DNA from: Pedobacter sp. Leaf216
GTDB taxonomy: Bacteria > Bacteroidota > Bacteroidia > Sphingobacteriales > Sphingobacteriaceae
Reading direction: 5' to 3'
DNA: 64,000 bases
Assembly: GCF_001421515.1 (NCBI RefSeq)
Contig: NZ_LMKM01000033.1
Coordinates: 1-64,000, forward strand
Shown: piece by piece, positions 16,458 through 26,185 of the stretch
Numbering within the stretch: the first letter of the stretch is position 1
How the letters are laid out: every line of letters begins with the position of its first letter
Notes under the pieces: generated by a model
What the model was told of the DNA's origin: nothing
The model's input: the letters and a program-made list of their open reading frames with translations, nothing else
Databases searched by the model: none
Translations under genes and position numbers: made by a program

Positions 16458-19010
16458 TTATTTACTAGAAGAATCTTCTTCTTGCTTCGGTTCTTCTTTT
16501 TTCTTCTCACCTTTTTTATGGTTGATAGAAATCAGTTCGGTAGCTTTATCGTAATCAATTTCTAAAACATCTCCTTCGGTTAAATCACCTTTAAGGATTT
16601 CTTCAGCAATTGGATCTTCTAAATATTTCTGGATCGCTCTTTTTAAAGGGCGGGCACCAAAATTACTATCAAAACCTTTATCAGCAATATAATCTTTAGC
16701 GTTATCAGTTAAGGCAATTTCATAACCCAAGGTATGAACACGGCCGAATAATGCTTTTAATTCAATATCAATAATTCTAAAGATTTCATCTTTACCTAAA
16801 CTATTAAATACAACTACATCATCAACACGGTTTAAGAACTCAGGTGCAAAAGCACGTTTTAATGCACTTTCAATTACACCACGACTGTGAGAATCTGCTT
16901 GATTTGTTTTTGCTGCTGTAGAGAAACCAACACCTTGTCCGAAATCTTTTAGCTGACGGGCACCAATGTTTGATGTCATAATGATGATTGTATTTCTAAA
17001 ATCAACTTTACGTCCTAAACTATCAGTCAACTGGCCTTCATCCAAAACCTGCAATAAGATATTAAATACATCAGGGTGCGCTTTTTCAATCTCATCCAAT
17101 AAGATTACGGCATAAGGTTTTCTTCTAACTTTTTCAGTTAACTGTCCACCTTCTTCATAGCCTACATATCCCGGAGGCGCTCCTACTAAACGTGAAACTG
17201 CAAATTTCTCCATGTATTCACTCATGTCGATCTGGATCAATGAATCATCACTATCGAACATGAAGCGGGCCAATTCTTTTGCCAATTCTGTTTTACCTAC
17301 ACCTGTTGGGCCTAAGAAAATGAATGAACCGATTGGTTTTTTAGGATCTTTCAATCCTGCTCTCGTACGTTGAATAGCTTTAGTCAATTTCTTGATCGCA
17401 TCATCCTGACCGATAATTTTCTCAGCCACTTTATCGTACATGTTTAACAGTTTTGCACTGTCTGTTTGGCCAACACGTTGTACCGGAATACCAGTCATCA
17501 TCGAAACCACCTCGGCTACATTATCTTCTGATACTTCGTAACGTTTAGTTTTGGTTTCAGCTTCCCACTCAGCTTTGGCTTTATCTAATTCTTCAATTAA
17601 ATTTTTCTCTGTATCGCGAAGTTTTGCAGCTTCTTCATATTTCTGACTGCGTACCACTTTGTTTTTCTCTAACTTAATATCTTCGATTTTCGCTTCGATA
17701 TCAATAATATTCTGTGGAACATGAATATTGGTTAAGTGTACACGAGATCCAGCTTCATCTAAAGCATCAATAGCTTTATCTGGTAAGAAACGGTCTGAAA
17801 TATAACGTGATGTTAAAGTAACGCAGGCTAAAATTGCCTCGTCGGTATAAGTTACACCGTGGTGTTCTTCATACTTATCTTTAATACGGGTTAAAATTTC
17901 TACGGTTTCATCTGGTGTAGCAGGCTCTACCATCACTTTTTGGAAACGACGGTCTAAAGCACCATCCTTTTCAATATATTGACGGTATTCATCTAAAGTT
18001 GTGGCACCGATACATTGAATTTCGCCCCTTGCCAAAGCAGGCTTGAACATATTTGATGCATCTAAAGAACCCGATGCACCACCAGCACCAACAATCGTGT
18101 GAATCTCATCAATAAACAAGATTACATCTGTCGATTTTTCAAGCTCGTTCATCACGGCTTTCATACGTTCTTCGAACTGGCCACGGTATTTTGTACCGGC
18201 CACTAATGATGCTAAATCTAAAGTAACTACACGTTTGCCAAAAAGCACACGCGAAACTTTACGTTGAACAATGCGTAAGGCTAAACCTTCAGCAATTGCA
18301 GATTTACCAACACCTGGCTCGCCGATTAAAATCGGATTGTTCTTTTTTCTGCGGGATAAAATCTGCGATACACGCTCAATTTCTTTCTCGCGGCCAACAA
18401 TTGGGTCTAAACGACCTTCTTCTGCAGCCTTTGTTAAATCACGACCAAAGTTATCTAAAACCGGTGTTTTAGATTTTATATCCGAAACCTTTTTAGGTGT
18501 ACTAAAGCTTTCTTCTTCGCGATAATCATCGTCGCCTCCTGTAGAAGCACTGTTTGAGATATCATCTCTGAATCCATTTTTATTCACTTCAACCTCCTGT
18601 TTAAAAACATCGTAAGTAACACCATATTGTAATAAGATTTGAGAGGCAATGTTATCATCATCTCTTAAAACCGATAACAATAAATGTTCGGTGCCAATTA
18701 AATCGCTTTTAAATATTTTAGCTTCTAAGTAAGTAATCTTTAAAACTTTTTCTGCCTGTTTAGTTAATGGAATATTGCCTAAGTTTACTGTAACACTCGA
18801 AGTACCGCGAACGGCATCTTCAATTGAGCGGCGCAATTTACCGGTATCAACTCCTAACGATCGTAAAATTTTTATAGCCATACCATCGCCTTCGCGGATG
18901 AGGCCTAATAATAAATGCTCGGTTCCAATGTAATCATGCCCTAATCGGAGCGCTTCCTCCCTACTAAAAGAGATTACATCTTTAACCTGTGGTGAAAATT
19001 TTGCTTCCAT
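16458..19010 (-). CDS. clpC: ClpC, AAA+ unfoldase of the Clp protease
   Basis: An 850-residue class I Hsp100 ATPase that unfolds proteins for ClpP. The N-domain has two Clp repeats (EEALRLGHDYIGTEHLLLGL and its second copy with IGTEHLLLSVL). D1 has Walker A GEPGVGKS and Walker B VILFIDEIHT. A UVR-like segment EEAAKLRDTEKNLIEEL sits in the middle, marking ClpC rather than ClpB. D2 has GPTGVGKT and VILLDEIEKAHPDVF. The C-terminal tail is Lys/Glu-rich and ends DSSSK. It stands alone, followed by the bidirectional terminator, with a 756-base gap upstream. No CtsR or McsB gene is adjacent. Confidence 0.95.
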   Translation of the reverse strand: MEAKFSPQVKDVISFSREEALRLGHDYIGTEHLLLGLIREGDGMAIKILRSLGVDTGKLRRSIEDAVRGTSSVTVNLGNIPLTKQAEKVLKITYLEAKIFKSDLIGTEHLLLSVLRDDDNIASQILLQYGVTYDVFKQEVEVNKNGFRDDISNSASTGGDDDYREEESFSTPKKVSDIKSKTPVLDNFGRDLTKAAEEGRLDPIVGREKEIERVSQILSRRKKNNPILIGEPGVGKSAIAEGLALRIVQRKVSRVLFGKRVVTLDLASLVAGTKYRGQFEERMKAVMNELEKSTDVILFIDEIHTIVGAGGASGSLDASNMFKPALARGEIQCIGATTLDEYRQYIEKDGALDRRFQKVMVEPATPDETVEILTRIKDKYEEHHGVTYTDEAILACVTLTSRYISDRFLPDKAIDALDEAGSRVHLTNIHVPQNIIDIEAKIEDIKLEKNKVVRSQKYEEAAKLRDTEKNLIEELDKAKAEWEAETKTKRYEVSEDNVAEVVSMMTGIPVQRVGQTDSAKLLNMYDKVAEKIIGQDDAIKKLTKAIQRTRAGLKDPKKPIGSFIFLGPTGVGKTELAKELARFMFDSDDSLIQIDMSEYMEKFAVSRLVGAPPGYVGYEEGGQLTEKVRRKPYAVILLDEIEKAHPDVFNILLQVLDEGQLTDSLGRKVDFRNTIIIMTSNIGARQLKDFGQGVGFSTAAKTNQADSHSRGVIESALKRAFAPEFLNRVDDVVVFNSLGKDEIFRIIDIELKALFGRVHTLGYEIALTDNAKDYIADKGFDSNFGARPLKRAIQKYLEDPIAEEILKGDLTEGDVLEIDYDKATELISINHKKGEKKKEEPKQEEDSSSK

Positions 19011-19766
19011 AATACCTTTCTTAACAGCTACGTCCCTAAACTATAAAATAAATTATAAAAAGCGACTGTACCATTTCGTTTATTTTATCAACAATTGCGC
19101 CATACGGGTGGATAAAAGGCAGTATACATATCCACCAACCTAAAAATTACGGTAAGAATATCGTTTCGATAAAGATAAATTCCGCTATATCTATCTACGT
19201 AATAACTGTTTTACAGGTTTTAAAAGGTGCTTTTTAAATCGCTTACCTTATAAGTTATCATTTTGTCGGTTTATTGTAAGGATTTTTTCGATTTGAGTAA
19301 CTGACAATTTGTTGCTTTTTACTAAAGCAATTTACAAGTTTTGACAGAAAAACAAAAAGAACGTGACATCATTTAACAAATTCTCCAGACAATTATCTCT
19401 ACCCTTTCCCTTTGCAGCATTCGATACGATAAAATCTATACGGAATTAACTGTGCAAAGGTTGCTTTTGTTTTGAAACAGCGAAGGTTTCCGAAGACAAT
19501 CTCTAAGCTTTTGGCATTGTTTTCCTCTTTAAGTAATCAAAGAAATAAAAGGCTGGCATTTTACAATAATGAGTTTACTTAAATGGATTATCGCTTTAGG
19601 TATTATTAAATGCCGTATACATTAAGTAAAGCTAAATTTTAGATCAAATAATCTTTCAGTTAAACCAATTTGCGTTAAATAAGAGCAAAAATCTTTTTTA
19701 TTATCTTATTATCAAAAAACCCGTTGATGCTAACCTCCGTATATATGCACAATCTCAAACACCGGA
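19011..19766. other. non-coding region upstream of clpC
   Basis: A 756-base AT-rich gap between divergent transcription units. It must hold the clpC promoter and that of the small gene at 19767, but I see no full TTG-N19-TAnnTTTG match, no heat-shock operator and no open frame with gene-like composition. A small RNA cannot be excluded. Confidence 0.5.
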
Positions 19767-20075
19767 ATGGCACCACTTTACAAAAAAGTTTTAATTGCAA
19801 CCCTTCTCTTTTTCGCATTTGCGGGTCGGATTGCGATTAGTGCCATGCCCATCTATAAAGTTTCGGTGGAAATTTCGAAAGTAAATGCTGATAAATCGGA
19901 TACGAATCAAAATGATGATCAGTTGGAAGATAAAGTCAAATTAGAAGATCTGATGAAAACCGATTTTACAAAAATTGAATTTCTGAGTATTTTTTCTTCA
20001 AAAAGAAGATTGTTTTCTGGAAATTACAACCTTGTTAAGTGTTACCTCCAAACATTGGAATATCCTCCAAAATAA
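19767..20075 (+). CDS. small secreted protein of unknown function
   Basis: A 102-residue protein I do not recognise. It has a basic start and a hydrophobic segment (KKVLIATLLFFAFAGRIAIS), likely a signal peptide, then an acidic linker with many Asp/Asn/Gln and a basic C-terminus (SSKRRLFSGNYNLVKCYLQ). It has its own long upstream region and is not in an operon. The gene-like structure (signal, charged linker, tail) argues it is real, but no homology is claimed. Confidence 0.5.
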   Translation: MAPLYKKVLIATLLFFAFAGRIAISAMPIYKVSVEISKVNADKSDTNQNDDQLEDKVKLEDLMKTDFTKIEFLSIFSSKRRLFSGNYNLVKCYLQTLEYPPK

Positions 20076-20254
20076 TTAAATACTTAATTTCAGCAATGAG
20101 TTCCTGTTAATAGCGAACAACAAGCCTGAAAATTAAAATCGTCGGTAGAGTTCCTCTTCCGAATGAATAACAAGCCTTTTTATCTCGAAAAGGTTAATCG
20201 CATTGCGTTAATATATCCCTTTACTAATACTTTTCTTAATTAAACATTAAAACC

Positions 20255-21784
20255 ATGATTAAAATCAAACATTTAATCTTAGTAGCATTGTTGGCTATTA
20301 TGACCCCTATTTTATTTTCGGCCTGTAAAAAAGACCGCAATAACGATCCTCAGCAAGAGGTACTCACACCTGGCCCTGATGTTAACTTTTACGCCCTCAC
20401 TGCCGATGGCAAACTGTTATTGATCAATGCCAAAAATCCGAATTCAACAACTGCTTCAGTCACAATATCCGGTTTACAGAGTGGTGAAACCATTTTAGGA
20501 ATTGATTTTCGCCCTGCAACAGGTCAGTTATATGGTGTAGGCAGCAGTAGCCGCATTTATGTAATCGATCAGAAAACGGGCGTTGCAAGATCTGTTGCTA
20601 CGGCTCCTTTCACACCTGCAATAAGCGGAACTTCAGTAGGTTTCGATTTTAATCCTACTGTAGATAGAATCCGTTTGGTTACTTCATCTGGCCAGAATTT
20701 ACGTTTAAACCCTGAAACTGGCACGGTGGCTGCAACCGATGGTGTGGTAAACGGTGTTACAAATGCCAAAGTATCATCAGTTGCTTATACTCAAAATAAG
20801 GCTGGCGCAAGCTCAACAGTTCTTTTTGATATCGACATTGCGAATGATAAACTTCATAAACAAGATCCACCAAATGATGGAAAACTTGTTGAAGTAGGCA
20901 GCCTTGGTTTGGATGCTGAAGATATTGGCGGCTTTGACATTAATCCTGACGGAACTGCAGCACTTGCGGCTTTAAATGTAAGTGGTAAATCGGGTTTATA
21001 CCTGATCGACCTTACTTCGGGCAAAGCTTCAAAAATCAGTAATGTAGACCAACAGATTACCGCCGTTGCTATACCTACAGAGCCTGTTGCCTATGCAGTA
21101 TCAACCAATAACGAACTGCTTATATTTAATCCAAACGCTGCAACACCAACACTTGTGGTAAAAGCAATAACTGGCATACAAACAGGTGAAAGTATTTTAG
21201 GCATCGATATGCGCCCGGTTAACGGACAGCTTTATGCCGTAGGAAGTACAAGTAGAATTTACACTATTAATGCATCTTCGGGTGCGGCAGCCATGGTTGG
21301 AACAGGGCCGTTGGCTACTTTATTAACAGCTACACAAATTGGATTCGATTTTAACCCAATGGCCGACCGCATTAGGATTGTAGGTAACAATGGCCAAAAT
21401 TTTAGAATTGTACCAACTGATGCTACTTTAATTGTTGATACGCCTATTACATTAAGTACCGCAGCCATTTCTGGTGCTGCCTATACCAATAACTTTGCGG
21501 GTGCTTCATCTACAGCATTGTTTGATATTGATGCTACAACAGATCGCTTATACAAACAAGATCCACCTAATAGCGGAGCACTGGTTGATGTTGGTCCACT
21601 TGGTGTAAATATTGAAGCAAACAGTGGCTTTGATATTGGTGGTACAAGCGGCAATGCTTACGGTATATTTACTGTTGGCGGTGTGCAAAAACTTTATAGC
21701 GTAAACCTAACTACAGGTGCTGCAACAGCTGGTGCTACCATTGCTACAGCCGTACGCGGTTTCACACTGGGATTGGGTTTATAA
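20255..21784 (+). CDS. DUF4394 lipoprotein with two tandem domains
   Basis: A 509-residue lipoprotein (signal ending ILFSACKKD, Cys24) with two consecutive DUF4394 domains of about 230 residues each. Both contain the same series of landmarks: GETILGIDFRPATGQLYGVGS versus GESILGIDMRPVNGQLYAVGS, then IGFDFNP or VGFDFNP, DRIR, AGASST-LFDID and LYKQDPPN or LHKQDPPN. The fold is expected to be a beta-propeller-like surface protein. Function unknown. A strong terminator follows within 30 bases. Confidence 0.88.
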   Translation: MIKIKHLILVALLAIMTPILFSACKKDRNNDPQQEVLTPGPDVNFYALTADGKLLLINAKNPNSTTASVTISGLQSGETILGIDFRPATGQLYGVGSSSRIYVIDQKTGVARSVATAPFTPAISGTSVGFDFNPTVDRIRLVTSSGQNLRLNPETGTVAATDGVVNGVTNAKVSSVAYTQNKAGASSTVLFDIDIANDKLHKQDPPNDGKLVEVGSLGLDAEDIGGFDINPDGTAALAALNVSGKSGLYLIDLTSGKASKISNVDQQITAVAIPTEPVAYAVSTNNELLIFNPNAATPTLVVKAITGIQTGESILGIDMRPVNGQLYAVGSTSRIYTINASSGAAAMVGTGPLATLLTATQIGFDFNPMADRIRIVGNNGQNFRIVPTDATLIVDTPITLSTAAISGAAYTNNFAGASSTALFDIDATTDRLYKQDPPNSGALVDVGPLGVNIEANSGFDIGGTSGNAYGIFTVGGVQKLYSVNLTTGAATAGATIATAVRGFTLGLGL

Positions 21785-22167
21785 AACAACATAATCTGTT
21801 AAAAATTGTAAAAGCCTTTCAATCCTGAAAGGCTTTTTACATTAACTAATGTTTACGGTATCTACTAAGAATTAATCCGCACTTTAAAAGTATAAAATTT
21901 GCTTTTCGCTGTATAGGATAGTTCCTTTTTTGAAAAAAGTTTGATAATTACATTAAAACGGGATTAAAATACTATCATCTCCTATAAAACATAAAATAAT
22001 TATCGAAGGATCAAACTATCATAGTTGACTATATGCCATTTTGATACTATTTCACCCTCGTTGATGCTTATTTTACCCGGAACCGATCTTATTTTATCAG
22101 CTTCAACCATATTAAGCACTAAACTGCCTTATTGAACATTAAATTTAGGGTGCTGCATTGATCGACA
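21785..22167. other. non-coding region after the DUF4394 gene
   Basis: Apart from the terminator at 21810-21837, this 383-base AT-rich gap between two convergent genes shows nothing I can name. Confidence 0.5.
21810..21837 (+). terminator. terminator of the DUF4394 gene
   Basis: AAAAGCCTTTC-N6-GAAAGGCTTTT: 11-base-pair stem, 6-base loop, T-run inside and after the right arm. Confidence 0.88.
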
Positions 22168-22749
22168 TCATTTTTTTGAGGCCAGATTTTTTTTGATGCG
22201 ACTAAGCGTTTCCGGAGCGATTCCTAGATAAGAAGCGATCAGGTTTTGGGGTATCCGTTTAATAATTTCTGGATTTGAGGCCATAAGTAAGACGTATTTT
22301 TCTTCAGCACTGTGCGTAATGGAACTCATTAATCTACGTTCTTTAGTAACCAGGCTATTTTGGTAAAGTATTCGGAAATAACGATCCATAATTGGTGCAG
22401 CCACCGTTAAAGCATCATAATCATTTCTCGAAATCAAAAGCAGTTCCGATTCTTCTATTGCATCAATGTTAAACAATGCTGGTTCGCCAGTTAAGAAACT
22501 GTTAAAATCAGACAGCCACCATCCTTCCCAGCCGAAAATACTCATATGCTCATCGCCCTTTTCATCTACATTATAAGTACGTAACAAGCCCTTCGCTACA
22601 AATGCCAGGTGCTTGCAAATATTTCCTGCCTGCAACAAATACTGTCGTTTCCTCAATCTTTTAGCTTCAAAAAAGGTTTGTATCACTTCCCGATCATGGT
22701 CAGTAAGCGAAACTTTTTCCTGGATATGGCTAAAAAGTACATCAATCAT
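22168..22749 (-). CDS. Crp/Fnr-family transcription regulator
   Basis: A 193-residue Crp/Fnr-type regulator. The N-terminal cyclic-nucleotide-binding-like beta-barrel covers about residues 10-120 (RQYLLQAGNICKHLAFVAKGLLRTY). The C-terminal helix-turn-helix has IPQNLIASYLGIAPETLSRIKKNL. It lacks an FNR-type cysteine cluster, so it is unlikely to sense oxygen by an iron-sulfur centre. The start at 22749 (MIDVLFSHIQ) is preferred; the longer frame to 22815 adds a stretch not typical of the family. It is divergent from an SDR gene, with two FNR-like boxes between. Confidence 0.9.
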   Translation of the reverse strand: MIDVLFSHIQEKVSLTDHDREVIQTFFEAKRLRKRQYLLQAGNICKHLAFVAKGLLRTYNVDEKGDEHMSIFGWEGWWLSDFNSFLTGEPALFNIDAIEESELLLISRNDYDALTVAAPIMDRYFRILYQNSLVTKERRLMSSITHSAEEKYVLLMASNPEIIKRIPQNLIASYLGIAPETLSRIKKNLASKK

Positions 22750-22814
22750 GTTGGAATTTATTTTAACTGCACACAAAGATAAATTTTCAGGTGGAAGAAA
22801 GTGGAACAACTTCA

Positions 22815-22881
22815 TTGATCTGAATCAAGCCTATTATTTGATCCAGGTCAAGTTATGTTAATTATAAGTGCCTTAATTTTG
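22815..22881 (+). promoter_or_regulatory. two FNR/CRP-like boxes and the SDR promoter
   Basis: TTGAT-CTGA-ATCAA (22815-22828) is an exact match to the FNR-type consensus TTGAT-N4-ATCAA. A second box, TTGAT-CCAG-GTCAA (22838-22851), has one mismatch. Their centres are 23 bases apart. A -7 box TAATTTTG lies at 22874-22881 with no good TTG at -33. The second box would be centred about 41-43 bases before transcription start, the place of a class II activator site. Confidence 0.8.
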
Positions 22882-22898
22882 TGTAAAATTAAAATACC

Positions 22899-23966
22899 AT
22901 GAATAAAATAGCATTAGTAGTTGGCGCAAGTGGCATAGCAGGAAGTAATTTAGCCGAAAGCCTGATTGCAAAAGGCTGGGAAACTTATGGCCTGGCCAGA
23001 ACACCTAATCAGGAAATTGAAAACCTAAAGCCGGTTGCAGCAGATCTTTTAGACATTAACAGCCTTAAATCATCCTTATCTGAAATAAGGCCGACCCATA
23101 TTTATATTACCACCTGGATGCGTAATGATACCGAGGCAGAAAACATACGGGTTAACAGTTTGATGATACGTAACCTGCTGGATGTATTATCCGAAAAAAA
23201 ATCAGTTGAACATGTGGCATTGGTTACCGGGTTAAAACATTACCTGGGTCCGTTTGAAGCCTATGCCAAAGAAGGATTCTTACCCGAAACGCCATTAAGA
23301 GAGGAACATCCAAGGCTGGAAATGGAAAACTTTTATTATTCACAGGAAGATGAAGTATATGCAGCAGCAGAACGTGATGGTTTTACCTGGAGTATCCACC
23401 GTCCACATACAGTTATTGGTAAAGCTGTAGGCAACGCAATGAATCTTGGAACTACTTTAGCATTATATGCATCAATATGTAAGGAAACCGGTCGTATTTT
23501 TAAATGGCCAGGTTCTGCAGCACAATGGAACGGACTTTCAGATGTAACTGATGCGAAAGTATTGGCGGAGCATTTAATTTGGGCATCAACAACCGATGCG
23601 GCCAAAAATGAAGCTTTTAATGTTGTTAATGGAGATGTATTCCGTTGGAGCAGATTATGGAAACAGATAGCAGCCTATTTTAATGTAGAATCTTCAGGAT
23701 TTGAGGGCAACATTCAGCCTCTTGAACAAGAATTGGCTAATGATGCAGCTACCTGGCAACAGATTGCCAGAAAGTATAATCTGAAAGAAGAGAATTTAAA
23801 CCGACTGGCGTCGGCCTGGCATACAGACCTTGATTTGGGCAGGCCAATTGAAGTAATGACTGATATGGCTAAAAGCAGAAAACTGGGTTTTACCATATTT
23901 CAAGATACCGAGGAATCCTTTTTTCAATTATTCGAAAAATTGCGTGCTTCGAAATTAATTCCTTAA
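22899..23966 (+). CDS. SDR-family reductase, PRISE (progesterone 5-beta-reductase-like) type
   Basis: A 355-residue NAD(P)H-dependent short-chain reductase. The nucleotide motif is VVGASGIAGSNLAESL near the N-terminus. The segment ENFYYSQEDEVY and WSIHRPHTVIG match the PRISE group (progesterone 5-beta-reductase/iridoid synthase-like enone reductases), where the Tyr of NFYY is catalytic. These enzymes reduce activated C=C bonds of enones; the bacterial substrate is not known. The divergent Crp/Fnr gene and the FNR-like boxes in front suggest it is the regulator's target. A terminator follows at 23989. Confidence 0.85.
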   Translation: MNKIALVVGASGIAGSNLAESLIAKGWETYGLARTPNQEIENLKPVAADLLDINSLKSSLSEIRPTHIYITTWMRNDTEAENIRVNSLMIRNLLDVLSEKKSVEHVALVTGLKHYLGPFEAYAKEGFLPETPLREEHPRLEMENFYYSQEDEVYAAAERDGFTWSIHRPHTVIGKAVGNAMNLGTTLALYASICKETGRIFKWPGSAAQWNGLSDVTDAKVLAEHLIWASTTDAAKNEAFNVVNGDVFRWSRLWKQIAAYFNVESSGFEGNIQPLEQELANDAATWQQIARKYNLKEENLNRLASAWHTDLDLGRPIEVMTDMAKSRKLGFTIFQDTEESFFQLFEKLRASKLIP

Positions 23967-23988
23967 AACAACCATTAATAAATTAAGG

Positions 23989-24020
23989 AGCGCTTGCAAT
24001 TGTGTATGATTGCAGGCGCT
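23989..24020 (+). terminator. terminator of the SDR gene
   Basis: AGCGCTTGCAAT and ATTGCAGGCGCT form a 12-base-pair stem with one T-G pair and an 8-base loop, followed by TCTTTATTT. Confidence 0.8.
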
Positions 24021-24088
24021 TCTTTATTTGTGATAACATTTTACCTCTTCCATTTTTTACCCCTATCTTTGCACGATAATTCTATAAT

Positions 24089-25768
24089 ATGTCAGACGAG
24101 AAAATAATCTTTTCAATGGCCGGGGTAAATAAAATTTACCCTCCACAAAAACAGGTTTTAAAAAATATTTACCTTTCTTTCTTTTACGGTGCAAAAATTG
24201 GTGTTATCGGTCTAAACGGCTCGGGTAAATCATCTCTTTTAAAAATCATTGCAGGTTTAGATAAATCCTATCAAGGTGAGGTTGTTTTCTCTCCAGGTTA
24301 CTCGGTGGGTTATTTAGCACAAGAGCCGATTTTAGATCCTGAGAAAACAGTGCGCGAAGTGGTTGAAGAAGGTGTGGCAGAAGTAACTGCTATTTTAAAA
24401 GAATATGAAGAAGTAAACGAAGCTTTTGGCTTGGAAGAAAACTATTCTGATCCTGATGCCATGGATAAACTGATGGCCAGACAAGGTGAGCTTCAGGATA
24501 AAATTGATGCTTTAGGTGCCTGGGAAATCGATTCGAAATTGGAGAGGGCAATGGATGCTTTGCGTTGTCCGGATCCTGAAACCAAAATCGGTGTATTATC
24601 AGGTGGTGAACGCCGCCGAGTGGCTATGTGCCGTTTGTTGCTTCAACACCCTGATGTGTTACTTTTGGATGAGCCTACCAACCACTTGGATGCTGAAAGT
24701 ATTGATTGGTTAGAGCAATTTTTACAAAATTACGAAGGAACTGTTATTGCCGTTACCCACGATAGGTATTTCTTAGATAACGTTGCCGGATGGATTTTAG
24801 AATTAGACCGTGGCGAAGGTATTCCGTGGAAAGGAAATTACAGCAGTTGGTTAGATCAGAAAGCAAAACGTTTATCTCAGGAAGAAAAAACAGAGAGCAA
24901 ACGCCAAAAAACGTTGGAGCGTGAGTTGGAATGGGTACGTATGGCCCCTAAGGCACGTCATGCAAAATCTAAAGCCCGTTTAGCCAACTACGATAAATTA
25001 GCCTCAGAAGATGGCAGAGAAAGAGAAGATAAATTAGAGCTTTTTATCCCTGCAGGGCCGCGTTTGGGTAATGTGGTAATCGAAGCTACTAATGTTACCA
25101 AAACTTATGGCGATAAGGTATTGTTCGATAACTTGAATTTCTCACTTCCTCCAGCAGGTATTGTCGGGATTATAGGCCCCAACGGTGCTGGTAAAACCAC
25201 TTTATTCCGTTTAATTACCGGACAGGAAGAAGCTGATGCTGGTACTTTCCGTGTTGGTGAAACTGTAGAATTGGGTTATGTAGATCAGATGCACAACGAT
25301 CTGGATGCCGATAAAACGGTATACGAAAATATTACCGATGGCTTAGACAATATCCAGTTGGGTACTAAAGCGGTTAACGGACGTGCTTATGTATCGAAAT
25401 TCAACTTTAATGGTGGCGATCAACAGAAAAAGGTAGGGATACTATCTGGTGGTGAGCGCAACAGGGTACACCTGGCCATTACACTTAAAAAGGGAGCAAA
25501 CGTATTGCTGCTGGATGAGCCAACCAATGATATCGACGTAAATACTTTACGTGCGTTGGAAGAGGCATTAGAAAACTTTGGTGGCTGTGCCGTAGTTATC
25601 AGTCACGACAGGTGGTTCCTGGATCGGATCTGTACGCACATCCTGGCTTTCGAAGGCAACTCTGAAGTTTATTTCTTTGAAGGTAACTATTCAGATTATG
25701 AAGAAAACCGCAAAAAACGTTTGGGCGATGTTGCTCCAAAACGGATCAGATATAAAAAATTAGATTAA
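24089..25768 (+). CDS. ettA: EttA, ABC-F translation factor
   Basis: A 559-residue ABC-F ATPase with two nucleotide-binding domains and no membrane segment; EttA gates the ribosome by energy state. Domain 1: Walker A GLNGSGKS, signature LSGGERRRVAMCR, Walker B VLLLDEPTNHLD. The linker between domains (TESKRQKTLERELEWVRM, then KARHAKSKARLANYDKL) is the P-site tRNA interaction motif. Domain 2: GPNGAGKT, LSGGERNRVHLA, LLLDEPTNDID. The C-terminus RKKRLGD...RIRYKKL fits EttA. A TATCTTTG box lies at 24064-24071. Length matches E. coli EttA (555). Confidence 0.94.
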   Translation: MSDEKIIFSMAGVNKIYPPQKQVLKNIYLSFFYGAKIGVIGLNGSGKSSLLKIIAGLDKSYQGEVVFSPGYSVGYLAQEPILDPEKTVREVVEEGVAEVTAILKEYEEVNEAFGLEENYSDPDAMDKLMARQGELQDKIDALGAWEIDSKLERAMDALRCPDPETKIGVLSGGERRRVAMCRLLLQHPDVLLLDEPTNHLDAESIDWLEQFLQNYEGTVIAVTHDRYFLDNVAGWILELDRGEGIPWKGNYSSWLDQKAKRLSQEEKTESKRQKTLERELEWVRMAPKARHAKSKARLANYDKLASEDGREREDKLELFIPAGPRLGNVVIEATNVTKTYGDKVLFDNLNFSLPPAGIVGIIGPNGAGKTTLFRLITGQEEADAGTFRVGETVELGYVDQMHNDLDADKTVYENITDGLDNIQLGTKAVNGRAYVSKFNFNGGDQQKKVGILSGGERNRVHLAITLKKGANVLLLDEPTNDIDVNTLRALEEALENFGGCAVVISHDRWFLDRICTHILAFEGNSEVYFFEGNYSDYEENRKKRLGDVAPKRIRYKKLD

Positions 25769-25771
25769 AGC

Positions 25772-25797
25772 AAAGTCCCGGCGAAAACCGGGACTTT
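25772..25797. terminator. terminator after ettA
   Basis: AAAGTCCCGG-CGAAAA-CCGGGACTTT, a 10-base-pair stem ending in a T-run. It lies between ettA and the convergent gene at 25799, whose stop is directly at its edge. Confidence 0.9.
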
Positions 25798-25798
25798 T

Positions 25799-26101
25799 TT
25801 AGTTATTGCCCCAGGCGTAAACAACTAAAGCAGCAAAGCCTACCAATCTTAATAATTGGCGATAATTAACGTAAGCAAAAAAGTGTTTGGTTTTAAGTTT
25901 TGGTTTAATCCCAAAATAAAAACTAATCAACATGCAAACCATACTTAAGCTGAGTAAGACTGGAACATAATTAGCCGAAAAAAGCTGTGTTTCAAATCTG
26001 GTTGATTGATTAATTAAAACCAATAAAAGGAATAAAAACCCTAAACCAAGGGTGATCATTTCCATTTTTTTATTTGTTGTAATTTCTGCTTTATTCACCA
26101 T
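25799..26101 (-). CDS. small membrane protein of unknown function
   Basis: A 100-residue protein not recognised by name. It has three hydrophobic segments: ITLGLGFLFLLLVLI, YVPVLLSLSMVCMLISFYFG and LLRLVGFAALVVYAWG, separated by short basic loops. A soluble N-terminus of about 12 residues precedes them. It is convergent with ettA and not in an evident operon. The regular membrane topology supports a real gene. Confidence 0.6.
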   Translation of the reverse strand: MVNKAEITTNKKMEMITLGLGFLFLLLVLINQSTRFETQLFSANYVPVLLSLSMVCMLISFYFGIKPKLKTKHFFAYVNYRQLLRLVGFAALVVYAWGNN

Positions 26102-26185
26102 TTATGGATATCTTTTTAGAGCCATCGGTAAATGAATTGTTACATTTATTTTTCATATCAACATCAAAACATCTTAGTTTATAAC

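Noticed and set aside
16458-19010. ClpB instead of ClpC
   Set aside because: The middle region is a short UVR-like segment, not the long ClpB coiled coil, and length is 850.
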